Shown: in pieces, positions 1 to 8,391 of the stretch
How positions within the stretch are numbered: the first letter of the stretch is position 1
Layout of the letters: the number at the start of each line of letters is the position of its first letter
Assembly (NCBI RefSeq): GCF_015295825.1
Contig: NZ_DVEH01000016.1
Span: 1-34,835, forward strand
Length of the DNA: 34,835 nt
Origin: Thermosynechococcus sp. M98_K2018_005
GTDB lineage: Bacteria; Cyanobacteriota; Cyanobacteriia; Thermosynechococcales; Thermosynechococcaceae
Direction of reading: 5' to 3'
The notes under the pieces: generated by a model
Told to the model about the DNA's origin: nothing
The model's database searches: none
The model's input: only the letters and a program-made list of their open reading frames with translations
Translations under genes and position numbers: made by a program

Positions 1-28
1 TTGTTCTTTCGCTTTGCCAAGATCCACC

Positions 29-265
29 TCATGTGTTTAAGGTTGCGCGTCGCTCTGAAGCGTCTAACTCCACATAGGTGATTTCTCTTTCACAACCCAT
101 TGCCCGCCTACCCTGCATGAGAGCAGCAATCAATGTAAAACCAACCCCCATGGATGGATCGAAGACCCAATCCTCTTTATGAGTCAGCGCCAGAACACAA
201 CGTTCAACCAGCTCAATCGGAAACTGGCAAGGGTGGATTGTCTTCTCTGGATAGTTGGACTTGAC
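29..265 (-). pseudogene. C-terminal remnant of a DNA methyltransferase (N4/N6 type)
   Basis: Reading the minus strand from 265 down to a TGA at 29-31 gives about 78 codons that resemble the catalytic C-terminus of DpnA/site-specific DNA modification methylases. Visible elements are a YPEKTIHPCQFP stretch, a VFDPSMGVG segment matching the AdoMet-binding motif I (usually DPFxGxG) and a YVEL segment near the end. A TAG stop (266-268) lies directly upstream in the same frame and there is no start codon, so the N-terminal part with the DPPY-type motif is missing. The tail after the YVEL segment is also shorter than usual. I infer a dead fragment of a restriction-modification methylase; a frameshifted gene continuing left of the window is possible for the last residues only. 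Confidence 0.7.
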
Positions 266-280
266 CTATAGAGGATAACA

Positions 281-457
281 ATGACATTTGACTCAGACCG
301 TACTGCTGCATTCTATAGGGCTATGGGTTTGGATCACATCACCTTTGAACTCACCAGCCTAAACTACAGACAGGCTTTCCTTTCGCTGATGTCCATTATG
401 CCTAGAGATGTATGCCTTAGGGAGGTTCCCCTTGTTTGCCACGAAAAATCAAGCTAG
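281..457 (+). CDS. unassigned 58-aa ORF next to the methyltransferase remnant
   Basis: An ATG at 281 preceded by GAGG (271-274) opens 58 sense codons ending in TAG at 455-457. The product starts MTFDSDRTAAFYRAMG and shows no motif I recognise; it has no membrane segment. It lies just beyond the truncated end of the methyltransferase fragment, so it could be a leftover of a neighbouring restriction gene or a chance ORF. Its stop codon overlaps the -10 box proposed for the following thioredoxin reductase gene. Confidence 0.25.
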   Translation: MTFDSDRTAAFYRAMGLDHITFELTSLNYRQAFLSLMSIMPRDVCLREVPLVCHEKSS

Positions 458-460
458 AAT
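432..460 (+). promoter_or_regulatory. sigma70-type promoter of the NTRC gene
   Basis: TTGTTT (432-437) and TAGAAT (455-460) are separated by exactly 17 bases. Transcription would start near 467, leaving a leader of about 30 nt before the ATG at 497. No clear Shine-Dalgarno is present in that leader. Confidence 0.5.
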
Positions 461-496
461 CAAATAACTCATAGTCGTTTCGAGTTTGCTTTAGCC

Positions 497-1858
497 ATGA
501 CACCACCACGGATTGAAAACGTTGTCATTATTGGTTCTGGCCCTGCGGGCTACACCGCAGCTATTTATGCGGCTCGCGCCAACCTCAAGCCCTTTATGTT
601 TGAAGGCTATCAAATTGGGGGGCTGCCGGGGGGACAGCTCATGACCACCACTGAAGTGGAAAACTTTCCCGGCTTTCCGGAAGGCATTCAAGGGCCCCAA
701 CTGATGGCACGAATGAAGGCACAAGCGGAGCGCTGGGGCACAGAAATGGTCACTGAAGATGTGATTCAAGTGGATTTTAGTCAACGCCCCTTTCTCATTA
801 GCTCAGCGGAGCGGCAGGTCTATGCCCACAGCGTGATTATCTGTACGGGTGCCACGGCCAAACGACTCCATCTCCCCGGCGAAGAGCAGTATTGGACAAG
901 GGGAGTGTCTGCCTGTGCCATTTGTGATGGGGCAACGCCAATTTTCAAGGATGTTGAGTTGGCGGTGATTGGCGGCGGTGATAGTGCGGCGGAGGAAGCA
1001 GTCTATCTCACCAAATATGGCTCCCACGTCCATCTTCTTGTGCGCAGTGACAAAATGCGCGCCAGTAAGGCGATGCAGGATCGTGTGTTTGCCAATCCTA
1101 AGATTACGGTTCACTGGCAAACCGAGGCACGGGAAATCCTCGGCGATGGCAATTTAATGACGGGCCTGCGGATTATCAATAAAGCCACAGGGGAAGAATC
1201 CGTCCTGCCGGTACGCGGCCTATTCTATGCGATTGGTCACACCCCCAATACCCAACTCTTCAAAGATTTTCTGGAATTAGATAGCGTCGGCTATATCGTC
1301 ACTCGCCATGGAACACAAACAAATGTGGAGGGGGTCTTTGCCGCAGGAGATGTTCAAGACCATGAATACCGCCAAGCGGTAACAGCGGCAGGCAGTGGTT
1401 GTATGGCCGCCCTTGATGCGGAACGCTGGCTCTCGGCGCGGGGGCTAATTCAGGAGTTCCACCAAACGGAAACCGAGACCAAACCCGCAGAGACGGCGAA
1501 ACCCGCTGCATCCCCGGAACAGGAGTTTGATCCCAATGCCATCAAGCACCGGGGCAGCTATGCCTTGCGCAAACTCTTCCACGAGAGCGATCGCCTGCTG
1601 TTGGTGAAATATGTTTCCCCCACCTGTGGCCCCTGCCATACCCTCAAGCCCATTTTGGATCGGCTGGTGGACGAATTCGATGGCAAAGTACAGCTCATTG
1701 AAATTGACATCACTGAAGATAGCGCGATCGCCGAGCAAGCAGGGGTTACCAGTACACCCACGATTCAACTCTTCAAAAACAAAGAACTTCTAGAGGTGAT
1801 TGTCGGTATGAAACCCAAGAGTCAGTACCGCGAGACCATCCAACGCTACCTTGCCTAG
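497..1858 (+). CDS. trxB: NADPH-thioredoxin reductase with C-terminal thioredoxin domain (NTRC)
   Basis: This 453-aa protein is a fusion of a low-molecular-weight thioredoxin reductase (about residues 5-325) and a thioredoxin (about 345-453), the NTRC arrangement of cyanobacteria and chloroplasts. The FAD-binding GSGPAG begins at residue 13, the redox pair CAIC is C140/C143 followed by D144, an NADPH-binding GGGDSA follows, and GDVQD is the second FAD motif. The thioredoxin part has CGPC (C377/C380). NTRC uses NADPH to reduce 2-Cys peroxiredoxin and to tune Calvin cycle and tetrapyrrole enzymes in the cytosol; that role comes from family knowledge. The linker near residues 325-350 is rich in Glu, Thr, Pro and Ala. 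A TSUP transporter gene follows 19 nt downstream and is probably co-transcribed. Confidence 0.95.
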   Translation: MTPPRIENVVIIGSGPAGYTAAIYAARANLKPFMFEGYQIGGLPGGQLMTTTEVENFPGFPEGIQGPQLMARMKAQAERWGTEMVTEDVIQVDFSQRPFLISSAERQVYAHSVIICTGATAKRLHLPGEEQYWTRGVSACAICDGATPIFKDVELAVIGGGDSAAEEAVYLTKYGSHVHLLVRSDKMRASKAMQDRVFANPKITVHWQTEAREILGDGNLMTGLRIINKATGEESVLPVRGLFYAIGHTPNTQLFKDFLELDSVGYIVTRHGTQTNVEGVFAAGDVQDHEYRQAVTAAGSGCMAALDAERWLSARGLIQEFHQTETETKPAETAKPAASPEQEFDPNAIKHRGSYALRKLFHESDRLLLVKYVSPTCGPCHTLKPILDRLVDEFDGKVQLIEIDITEDSAIAEQAGVTSTPTIQLFKNKELLEVIVGMKPKSQYRETIQRYLA

Positions 1859-1877
1859 GCTCTAGCCAGTCAGGGGT

Positions 1878-2633
1878 ATGATCAGCGAGATTGGACTCCT
1901 TACCGTTGCGGGTCTGGCGGCGGGCTTTGTCAATGCCATTGCCGGTGGGGGAACACTGATTAGTTTCCCTGCCTTGGTGGCGATCGGCTTGCCGCCAGTG
2001 GTTGCCAATCTCACGAGCACGGTTGCCTTGGTTCCCGGTTACTTGGGGGCGACAGTGGCGCAACGCCAAGATCTCAAGGGTCAGCAACGGCGCCTTGGCT
2101 GGCTCTTTCCCAGTGCGGTGGCCGGGGGGATCACAGGGGCAGTATTACTGCTGCACACCAACGAGGCACTCTTTAATGCCTTGATTCCCTATTTGCTGCT
2201 TTGGGCCGCTGTCCTCTTGGGGGTTCAGGAGCAAGTGCGGGCTTGGTTACTGCGGCGGATGAGTGCTCCAGCCGTATCTGAAGTGGGAGCCATTCCTCTT
2301 GTGTTTCTAGCGGCGGTCTATGGCGGCTATTTTGGCGCGGGGGTGAGTGTGATTCTACTCGCCGTGCTGGGCATTGTTCTCGGGGAAAGCTTGACGCGCC
2401 TCAATGGCTTGAAGCAAATTTTAGCCTTTGGGACCAATATTGCCGCTGCCGCATTTTTTGTTGTATCGGGGGAAGTGGTGTGGCCCGTTGCCTTGGCGAT
2501 GGCGATCGCTACCATTGTTGGCGGGCTTTTGGGGGGTCAATTTGCCCGTGCAGTCAACCCGGTACTGTTACGTCGTACGGTCGTTCTTTTGGCCGTTGTG
2601 CTGGCGATCATTTACTGGTTGCGACAGGAATAA
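1878..2633 (+). CDS. TSUP (TauE/SafE, DUF81) family membrane transporter
   Basis: A 251-aa, very hydrophobic protein with about seven to eight membrane segments. The N-terminus carries the family signature [20 protein letters not shown], and a second related half contains a [11 protein letters not shown] segment, matching the two-repeat architecture of the sulfite/sulfonate exporter (TauE/SafE) family. Members move small anions such as sulfite, sulfoacetate or sulfolactate across the cytoplasmic membrane, but substrate cannot be read from sequence. The gene starts 19 nt after the NTRC stop on the same strand with GGGG just before ATG, suggesting one operon. Length is normal for the family. 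Confidence 0.85.
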   Translation: MISEIGLLTVAGLAAGFVNAIAGGGTLISFPALVAIGLPPVVANLTSTVALVPGYLGATVAQRQDLKGQQRRLGWLFPSAVAGGITGAVLLLHTNEALFNALIPYLLLWAAVLLGVQEQVRAWLLRRMSAPAVSEVGAIPLVFLAAVYGGYFGAGVSVILLAVLGIVLGESLTRLNGLKQILAFGTNIAAAAFFVVSGEVVWPVALAMAIATIVGGLLGGQFARAVNPVLLRRTVVLLAVVLAIIYWLRQE

Positions 2634-2639
2634 ACTACC

Positions 2640-2652
2640 CCACCACAGGTGG
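2640..2652. other. short perfect hairpin after the TSUP gene
   Basis: CCACC-ACA-GGTGG forms a five-base-pair stem with a three-base loop, between the stop of the TSUP gene and the convergent tRNA. It is not followed by a T-run on either strand, so it is only a weak candidate terminator. Confidence 0.25.
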
Positions 2653-2678
2653 AAAATTCCGTGGGATTTGCTAAACAA

Positions 2679-2750
2679 AGCCCGTGACGAGGATTGAACT
2701 CGTGGCCTCACCCTTACCAAGGGTGTGCTCTACCACTGAGCTACACGGGC
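2679..2750 (-). tRNA. trnT: tRNA-Thr (anticodon GGU)
   Basis: The minus strand folds as a 72-nt cloverleaf. The acceptor stem is GCCCGTG paired with CACGGGC, the D arm contains AGCTCAGTGGTAGAGC, the anticodon stem CACCC/GGGTG encloses TTGGTAA with anticodon GGT, and the T arm contains GTTCAATCC. The discriminator base is U, as in many bacterial tRNA-Thr. CCA is not encoded, which is usual in cyanobacteria. It reads ACC and ACU codons. It stands between convergent genes, downstream of the ABC permease gene on the same strand. Confidence 0.95.
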
Positions 2751-2816
2751 AAAAATTATCAGAGCTTTATCATAGCCCATTGCGGGAACAATTGCACAGT
2801 TGGCTGCGAGTTTTTA

Positions 2817-3599
2817 CTAAAAGTTACGGCGAGAAAAAATCCAAGTAGCGATCGCCAGCAGGGCTACCGTATAAATCACGCCATAGAAGGCATTGGCCAC
2901 GAGTTCCGGTACAGAGGGCAGCATTCCATAGACCGCCGTATTCTTAAAATCTAGGCGGGACAAATCCGGAAAGATGAGATAGAGAAATTGCATCAGTTGC
3001 CGTACGGCATCACTCTCCATCTTTTGGCTGAGGATCACCAAATTTTGGCTAAAGTGCCCCATAAAGTACAGTGCCACCGTTAGCAGCGTGGCAATCAATG
3101 AACTGGTAAAACTACCAAAAAGCAAAGCGGCTGCCGTCAAGAGGGCGAGTTGCAGCGCGATGTAGAAAGAGGTCACCATCAGAGGGCCTGCGGGATAGGC
3201 AAACTGATTCAAGCTCATCAGGATAAACAGAATCAGCGTCATCAGTGCCACCAGTACCAGCAAAACCGCCGATAGGCCCAAATGTTTGCCAATAATAAAT
3301 TCCGCACGGCTGATGGGTTTCGCCAACATCACCAAAATCGTGCGCTTTTCTATCTCTTTATTGAGCAGACCACCCCCAACAAAGGCAGCAATCAGCAAAC
3401 CAAAGAGAGAAATTCCTGCCATCCCCACATCAAGGCTAATTTTGTCTTGGGTTCCTGCCGACACTTGTCCCAAAATCACGACCGCTAAGGCTAGGCCAAT
3501 GGCAAAAACAGCAGTGACGTACAGAACCCGCTCCCGCAGGGTTTCATTGAAAACATTACGGCTAATTGTCCAGAGGCGGCTCACCGTTAACGGCAACAT
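2817..3599 (-). CDS. ABC-2 type transporter permease subunit
   Basis: A 260-aa integral membrane protein with about six hydrophobic segments: one near residues 28-46, one near 62-80, then a cluster from 105 to 185 and a last one near 235-255. The cytoplasmic stretch after the second segment (NKEIEKRTILVMLAKPISRAEF) is typical of ABC-2 permeases, which export lipids, polysaccharides or drugs. No ATPase gene is beside it; the only free-standing ABC-2-type ATPase in the window is at 21726-22685, far away, so the partner is unknown. A 32-codon ORF lies 29 nt upstream on the same strand and might be co-transcribed. Confidence 0.85.
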   Translation of the reverse strand: MLPLTVSRLWTISRNVFNETLRERVLYVTAVFAIGLALAVVILGQVSAGTQDKISLDVGMAGISLFGLLIAAFVGGGLLNKEIEKRTILVMLAKPISRAEFIIGKHLGLSAVLLVLVALMTLILFILMSLNQFAYPAGPLMVTSFYIALQLALLTAAALLFGSFTSSLIATLLTVALYFMGHFSQNLVILSQKMESDAVRQLMQFLYLIFPDLSRLDFKNTAVYGMLPSVPELVANAFYGVIYTVALLAIATWIFSRRNF

Positions 3600-3628
3600 G
3601 TCTGGTACCCCTTGAATTTACTCTCCTC

Positions 3629-3727
3629 TCAAAGAATACCCAATTTTGCTTTTTCGATAGCCTCGGCGTCCATAGGGAGAGCCGCTCGCTGTTTCACTAA
3701 GCATGTGAAATAGGGATCGCTCGTCAT
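3629..3727 (-). CDS. possible 32-aa small protein upstream of the ABC permease
   Basis: The minus strand has an ATG at 3725-3727 with GAGGGGG six nt upstream (3734-3740) and 32 sense codons ending in TGA at 3629-3631. The C-terminal half, ending ALPMDAEAIEKAKLGIL, looks like a charged amphipathic helix rather than random translation. There is no membrane segment. It reads into the ABC permease gene 29 nt further on. I do not recognise a family; it could be a real small protein, a leader peptide, or the end of a decayed gene. Confidence 0.35.
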   Translation of the reverse strand: MTSDPYFTCLVKQRAALPMDAEAIEKAKLGIL

Positions 3728-3849
3728 TAATATCCCCCTCTTTTAGGATAGCCCGCCCTTTCCCTGACATCCCAAAGCCAGCGTGTCACAATAGGCGGTG
3801 GGGACGCAGTTAGGAGATTGAACGTAGTTCTTTTTGGAGAGGGTGCGAC

Positions 3850-6087
3850 GTGTCCCTAAATTCAAGTCTTGATTCCCACGCTCCTGAGGTAGCCATCCTG
3901 CGGGTGAGCGGCTTGCGCTGTGCGGGCTGTGTGCGATCGCTCGAAAATCAGTTAAAAGAGCAGCCCGGTGTAGATGCTGCGGCAGTAAATCTGGTGACGG
4001 GAACCGCCGTTGTCACCTATTCCCCCGCTGAGACAACCCCCGTCGCCATTGTCGAGAGCCTAAACCAAGGACGCTTTCAAGCTACCCTCGCAGAAGCCAA
4101 TGCCCTTTTGGAACTGCCCCCCTCTTCAGAGGAAACCTCTTTGCCAAGGTTAGCGATCGCCCTTGTGCTCCTTGTTCTCTCCAGTGTCGGCCACGGGATT
4201 GATCTGCTGCCGGGGCACTGGCCCATGTTAGAGGCGATGATCTGGCATTGGGGGCTAGCGACCATTGCCCTTGTCCTACCGGGGTGGGAGATTCTGCGGG
4301 AAGGAATGAGAGGCCTGATCCAGCGTCGCCCGAATATGAATACGCTGGTGGCTCTTGGCGCTTTGGGGGCTTACCTCACCAGTACGGTGGCGTGGCTGTG
4401 GCCGGCCTTGGGGTGGGAGTGTTTCTTTGATGAACCCGTGATGATTCTTGGCTTTATTTTGCTGGGGCGATCGCTGGAGCAACGGGTACGTCAACAGGCA
4501 CAACGGGACTTGCGATCGCTCCTTGCGCTTCAGCCAAAACAGGCGCTATGGCAACCCAGTTTGACCGCTACTGATCGCTGGCCCATTCCCGTCAGTCGTA
4601 TCCAGGTGGGGGACTGGCTGTGGGTGGAGGCTGGAGAACCCTTTCCTGCCGATGGCACGATTGTGACCGGAGAGACCTTGGTGGATGAATCCATGCTCAC
4701 AGGGGAATCTCTACCGGTGGCCAAGGGGGTGGGGGCATCAGTTCTAGCGGGCAGTCGTAATGTTGGTGCTGCGGTCACTCTACGGGTGGAACGCTGTGGT
4801 CGGGCTTCATTTTTAGGACAGATTTTAGACCTCGTGGTGCAGGCACAAAATCGCAAAGCGCCGGTGCAGCAAAGGGCGGATGTGGTGGCCGGCTATTTTG
4901 GCTATGGCGTGCTAGCCTTGGCGGCAGCAACGGCACTCTTTTGGAGCGCGATTGCCCCCCATTTCTTTCCAGACCTCACTCACAGCACCCCCCTATTGCC
5001 CTTAAAGCTAGCCTTGAGTGTTCTGGTGATGGCCTGTCCCTGTGCCCTTGGCCTTGCCACCCCGATCGCGCTGCTTGTGGGCACCAGTCACGCCGCTGCC
5101 AAAGGCTTAATTATTCGAGGCGGCGATGTTCTTGAGCACAGTCAGCAGTTGGACACGATTGTGTTTGATAAGACGGGCACGCTGACGACCGGTGAACTGG
5201 CAGTGGCCGAGATCAACCTCTATGGCCATCACTCTTCAGAGGAAGTGCTGTATCTGCTGGCCAGTTTAGAGCGCGAGAGTCGCCATCCCCTTGCAGTGGC
5301 GATTCAGAAGGCATGGGTTGCGACCGGCCAGACAACAGAGCTGGCAACGGTGACCGAGGTTGAAACTGCCCTCGGACTGGGGATCAGCGGCTGGATTGAG
5401 GGGCATCACTATCAGGCGGGACGCCTCAGTTGGCTGCGTGAGCAGGGGGTTGACTGCCCTTCCGTAGCGGTGGCAACCCATGTGGCCTTGGCCTGCGATC
5501 GCCAGTTGATTGCGGTGGTCAGGTTTCGCGATCGCCTGCGCCCAGAGGCAGTGAGCACCGTTCAAGCCCTGCAAGCCCAAGGCTATGCGATCCATGTGCT
5601 GACGGGAGACACCGCCGAAGCCGCCCTGCAACTCCTAGAGCCTCTCGGCCTACCGCCAACACATCTGCACACAGATCTTCAGCCGCAACAAAAGCTCACC
5701 CTCATTGAAGGTTGGCAAGCCCAAGGCAAAACTGTGGCCATGGTCGGGGATGGTATGAATGATGCTCCAGCTCTAACGGCAGCTCAGGTGGGGATTAGCC
5801 TTGGTACGGGTACAGAGGTAGCCATAGAAGCAGCGGATATTATCCTCACCCGCAATCATCTGGAGGATGTGCTCGCTGTGCTGAGCCTCAGCCGTGCCAC
5901 CTTCCGTAAAATTCAGCAGAATCTTCTTTGGGCAGTGGCCTACAATATCGTCGGTTTACCCCTTGCAGCCGGTGTTGGACTACCCCTGTGGGGACTCAGT
6001 CTCACCCCCGGAATTGCTGCCGCTTGTATGGCCGTCAGTTCGATTGCCGTTGTCCTCAACTCCCTAAGCCTCCGTCGAGCAAACTAG
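3850..6087 (+). CDS. copper-type P1B ATPase (cyanobacterial CtaA/PacS family, CtaA-like)
   Basis: A 745-aa heavy-metal pump starting at GTG. An N-terminal heavy-metal-associated domain has CAGC (C24/C27). Eight membrane segments follow, with the CPC metal site at C396-P397-C398, the phosphorylated Asp D440 in DKTGT, the SRHP motif with H479, and the GDGMNDAP hinge at D634/D638. The final segments contain YN in NLLWAVAYN and MAVSS, both signatures of Cu(I) pumps. Cyanobacteria use CtaA for copper entry across the plasma membrane and PacS at the thylakoid, supplying plastocyanin and cytochrome oxidase. The N-terminal domain (GLRCAGC, VNLVTGTAVV) resembles CtaA more than PacS to my eye. No symbol is given because ctaA also names heme A synthase. 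Its last 24 bases overlap the convergent ferredoxin gene. Confidence 0.9.
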   Translation: MSLNSSLDSHAPEVAILRVSGLRCAGCVRSLENQLKEQPGVDAAAVNLVTGTAVVTYSPAETTPVAIVESLNQGRFQATLAEANALLELPPSSEETSLPRLAIALVLLVLSSVGHGIDLLPGHWPMLEAMIWHWGLATIALVLPGWEILREGMRGLIQRRPNMNTLVALGALGAYLTSTVAWLWPALGWECFFDEPVMILGFILLGRSLEQRVRQQAQRDLRSLLALQPKQALWQPSLTATDRWPIPVSRIQVGDWLWVEAGEPFPADGTIVTGETLVDESMLTGESLPVAKGVGASVLAGSRNVGAAVTLRVERCGRASFLGQILDLVVQAQNRKAPVQQRADVVAGYFGYGVLALAAATALFWSAIAPHFFPDLTHSTPLLPLKLALSVLVMACPCALGLATPIALLVGTSHAAAKGLIIRGGDVLEHSQQLDTIVFDKTGTLTTGELAVAEINLYGHHSSEEVLYLLASLERESRHPLAVAIQKAWVATGQTTELATVTEVETALGLGISGWIEGHHYQAGRLSWLREQGVDCPSVAVATHVALACDRQLIAVVRFRDRLRPEAVSTVQALQAQGYAIHVLTGDTAEAALQLLEPLGLPPTHLHTDLQPQQKLTLIEGWQAQGKTVAMVGDGMNDAPALTAAQVGISLGTGTEVAIEAADIILTRNHLEDVLAVLSLSRATFRKIQQNLLWAVAYNIVGLPLAAGVGLPLWGLSLTPGIAAACMAVSSIAVVLNSLSLRRAN

Positions 6088-6582
6088 CTCGCGAATCTGT
6101 TGGGCATTGGCGCGGGTAAGCCGTTTCTTGTGGGGCAGGACAACCACCGCTGGCCCCCGTTTGCATTCCCCCATACAGCCCGTCGCCTTCAGGGCAATGG
6201 GGAGCTGTTGTGCCTCTAGTTCTTGCCACAGTTCCTTGGCGCCCCGCCGACAGCAGGAGGATTTTTGACAAATCAGCACCTTACAGGGCTGAGAACGCTT
6301 TGCTACTGAGGGTTGAGCCGTTGCTAAAAATTCTAAATGGCTGGCCTTGTATTCCTTGACCCAGCCATCGTACTTATCGCTGATCGTTCCTTCTAGCTGC
6401 AGGCGATCGCCCACCTTGGGGGGGTGCGCTAACTCGCGCCGCAGTGACTTCTCCAGCTTGATCCAGACCGTTCCCGTGACGGTTTTCAAAATCACGACCT
6501 TGGGCAGTCCCTTCTTATAAAACACCTCTTCGACAGTGCCCTCAAGGCAAAATGTCGGCACATCAATAACACCCAAACCCAT
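6064..6582 (-). CDS. thioredoxin-like [2Fe-2S] ferredoxin with N-terminal OB-like domain
   Basis: A 172-aa protein. Residues about 98-170 match the thioredoxin-like [2Fe-2S] ferredoxin family: KVLICQKSSCC (C105, C110, C111) and GCMGECKRGP (C136, C140) supply the cluster cysteines. Residues 10-90 form an all-beta-looking region with GDRLQLEGTI, suggestive of an OB-like fold; that part is inference. Such proteins are small electron carriers, and the partner here is unknown. The ATG at 6582 has AAGG about nine nt upstream. A Fur-box-like sequence lies 17-31 nt before the start, so iron control is plausible. The 3' end overlaps the convergent copper ATPase gene by 24 bases. Confidence 0.8.
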   Translation of the reverse strand: MGLGVIDVPTFCLEGTVEEVFYKKGLPKVVILKTVTGTVWIKLEKSLRRELAHPPKVGDRLQLEGTISDKYDGWVKEYKASHLEFLATAQPSVAKRSQPCKVLICQKSSCCRRGAKELWQELEAQQLPIALKATGCMGECKRGPAVVVLPHKKRLTRANAQQIRELVCSTEA

Positions 6583-6598
6583 GAACGTCAGACCTTGT

Positions 6599-6613
6599 TA
6601 GAAATTATTCTCA
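6599..6613 (-). promoter_or_regulatory. Fur-box-like operator upstream of the ferredoxin gene
   Basis: On the minus strand the sequence reads TGAGAATAATTTCTA, matching 10 of 15 positions of the 7-1-7 Fur consensus TGATAATGATTATCA. It sits in a short AT-rich patch immediately upstream of the [2Fe-2S] ferredoxin gene, where it would cover the promoter or transcription start. Confidence 0.45.
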
Positions 6614-6692
6614 ATAAATTGAGTCTAGCATACAAGGGGCGAGCTTGGGAGCATCCCAGATCGTTGTCAGATTCATCTGCGGAAAAATAATC

Positions 6693-7514
6693 TTAGCCGG
6701 AGAGAATCCGCTCCCACTCTGCCAGTAGGTTATCAATACTAGCGTCCGTCGTATTACTGACATCGCTGCTCATCACACTTGCCGTTGGGGCACTATCAAC
6801 GTGGGTGCCCACTTCCTCGCCACTATTGGGAAAGAGTTCTTCGAGAGTGGGTTGAACAGCGGGGGGGGGCTCCGAAGCGAGATCGGGCATTAAGTAAATT
6901 TGGCAAATATCCGGCGGCAGATACTCCACGATGCGTGCTAGCCCCTCTTCTAAATGCTGGTTAAGTTCCTCAAGGCTGTAGGTTTCCCCTTGAACTTCTA
7001 GGTAGGCGCGCACGCGCTCAAGGTTCCAGTGAAAGGTTTGGGTTGTCACCACCACCAGGCGGCTCAGAGGACTCAGGTAGGCAAGGCTAGCTTCCAAATA
7101 GCACCAAAGGGGCGGTGGTGCATCCTGCAGGACATAGGTAATGTGCTCAATGCCGGGGAGTTCCTCCTGAATCAAGGTGGCGGTGCGATTGACAATCCAA
7201 TTGCGTAGGGAGCGAGCTTCCTCGTCACCCACCTTCACACCCTCAGGGGTAAACTCCACAAGGTCAAAGCTGAAAAATAACCCATGCCATACCTTAGCAA
7301 AAAGATAGTCCACTTGTACCGGCGATCGCCCGTGGTGTTGCAGCACACTATAGACAAGGGCAGCATAGCGACAATAAAGGGCAATAAAGTAGCAGCCGCG
7401 ATCGCGCTTATCCTGAAAGGCCTTGATCAGCTCCTCATCGGAAAGGGTCAGTAACGGTTGGATCAGCGGATGTTGCCGCTCCGCCATCATCGGAAAAGAA
7501 AGTGCCTTGACCAT
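6693..7514 (-). CDS. unknown protein with ECF-sigma-like regions 2 and 4
   Basis: A 273-aa soluble protein not assigned with certainty. Residues 24-82 (LSDEELIKAFQDKRDRG, then a YCRYAALVYSVLQ helix and a VDYLFAKVWHGLFF helix) follow the pattern of sigma region 2 in ECF sigma factors. Residues 135-200 contain an ALxxLxPLSR-like opening and an SLEELNQHLEEGLARIVEYL helix placed like region 4. The helix-turn-helix signature is weak, so DNA binding may be lost. The C-terminal 60 residues are acidic, Ser/Thr/Pro-rich and probably disordered, ending in a short helix (IDNLLAEWERIL). It lies alone between the ferredoxin gene and a hydroxylase-family gene on the same strand. It could equally be a cyanobacteria-specific regulator unrelated to transcription. 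Confidence 0.6.
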   Translation of the reverse strand: MVKALSFPMMAERQHPLIQPLLTLSDEELIKAFQDKRDRGCYFIALYCRYAALVYSVLQHHGRSPVQVDYLFAKVWHGLFFSFDLVEFTPEGVKVGDEEARSLRNWIVNRTATLIQEELPGIEHITYVLQDAPPPLWCYLEASLAYLSPLSRLVVVTTQTFHWNLERVRAYLEVQGETYSLEELNQHLEEGLARIVEYLPPDICQIYLMPDLASEPPPAVQPTLEELFPNSGEEVGTHVDSAPTASVMSSDVSNTTDASIDNLLAEWERILSG

Positions 7515-7584
7515 CTCACTGCCACTGAACTAGACAAACTGTCCTACGCCTTCGCCAATTGGCCTATGCAGAATTCATCCTGAT

Positions 7585-8367
7585 TCAGCCTTGGGTGCGA
7601 TCGCGAAACAGGGGCAGATAATCGCGGCTCTCTGTCCCCAGCCACCGATCCCAAAAGGTGAAGTAGAGGCCATAGTTACAGCGAAATTGACTGTGGTGCA
7701 AACTGTGGTGGGTGGCGCCAATCAACCACTGCCCCAACCAATGCTCGGCAAAGCCACGGGGATAAATCTCTAAATTCAAATGGTTAATCACACTGGAGAC
7801 CGTCATCAGGCTAAGCTGAATCACAATCGCGTAGGGGTGCAGCGGCACAAGCACAATAATCAGCGGCAGGAAAATTGCCTGTAGGAGCGCTTCCCACGGG
7901 TGAAATGAAAAGGCAGTCCAAGAGGAGGTGACAATGCTATGGTGATGCACCCGATGGACACGGCGATAAATTTTCGGTTGGTGCATCCAGCGATGGAGCC
8001 AATAATAATAGGTTTCGTGGAGCAACAGCACAAGGCTAATGCTCAAAGGAAAGTAAATATAGTCCCAAAGGGAATTTAACTCTAGATAAACCGCTGTCCA
8101 GCCCCGCTGCCACATCACTGCGGCGATCGCCCCCGCCAACGCAAAAATAGCCGCTGTCACCAACGACCAGCCCAACTCCTGCCAAAACTGTCCCGGCTGG
8201 TAGGGGTGTAAATTGACCCGCCGTTTCCTCAGGGGCGTCCAGCGAGCCACAAGAGAGATGAGCGAAAAGAAGCCGGCCACCAGCACGAGGCGGCTGACCA
8301 CCATCAAAAACATGACCCCAACCATAATGCCAAAGAGGCGGGGATCACTGAGGTTGTAGGGAATCAT
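7585..8367 (-). CDS. fatty acid hydroxylase / sterol desaturase superfamily protein
   Basis: A 260-aa membrane protein with the diiron histidine clusters of the superfamily: HETYYYWLHRWMH, then HRVHHH, and near the C-terminus HHSLHHSQF. About four hydrophobic segments lie around residues 10-38, 72-90, 100-120 and 155-190. Members hydroxylate or desaturate lipids, carotenoids or sterols using O2; the substrate here is not evident. It lies upstream of the sigma-like unknown on the same strand, 70 nt apart, and 24 nt downstream of the HLIP gene. Confidence 0.8.
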   Translation of the reverse strand: MIPYNLSDPRLFGIMVGVMFLMVVSRLVLVAGFFSLISLVARWTPLRKRRVNLHPYQPGQFWQELGWSLVTAAIFALAGAIAAVMWQRGWTAVYLELNSLWDYIYFPLSISLVLLLHETYYYWLHRWMHQPKIYRRVHRVHHHSIVTSSWTAFSFHPWEALLQAIFLPLIIVLVPLHPYAIVIQLSLMTVSSVINHLNLEIYPRGFAEHWLGQWLIGATHHSLHHSQFRCNYGLYFTFWDRWLGTESRDYLPLFRDRTQG

Positions 8368-8391
8368 GCAAAAAAGTGCTAAGTGCGTCCC

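Noticed and set aside
3618-3704. 28-codon frame in the leader of the ABC permease
   Set aside because: It overlaps the better-supported 32-codon frame, has no ribosome site, and its product looks like a shadow frame rich in Arg, Gly and Ser.
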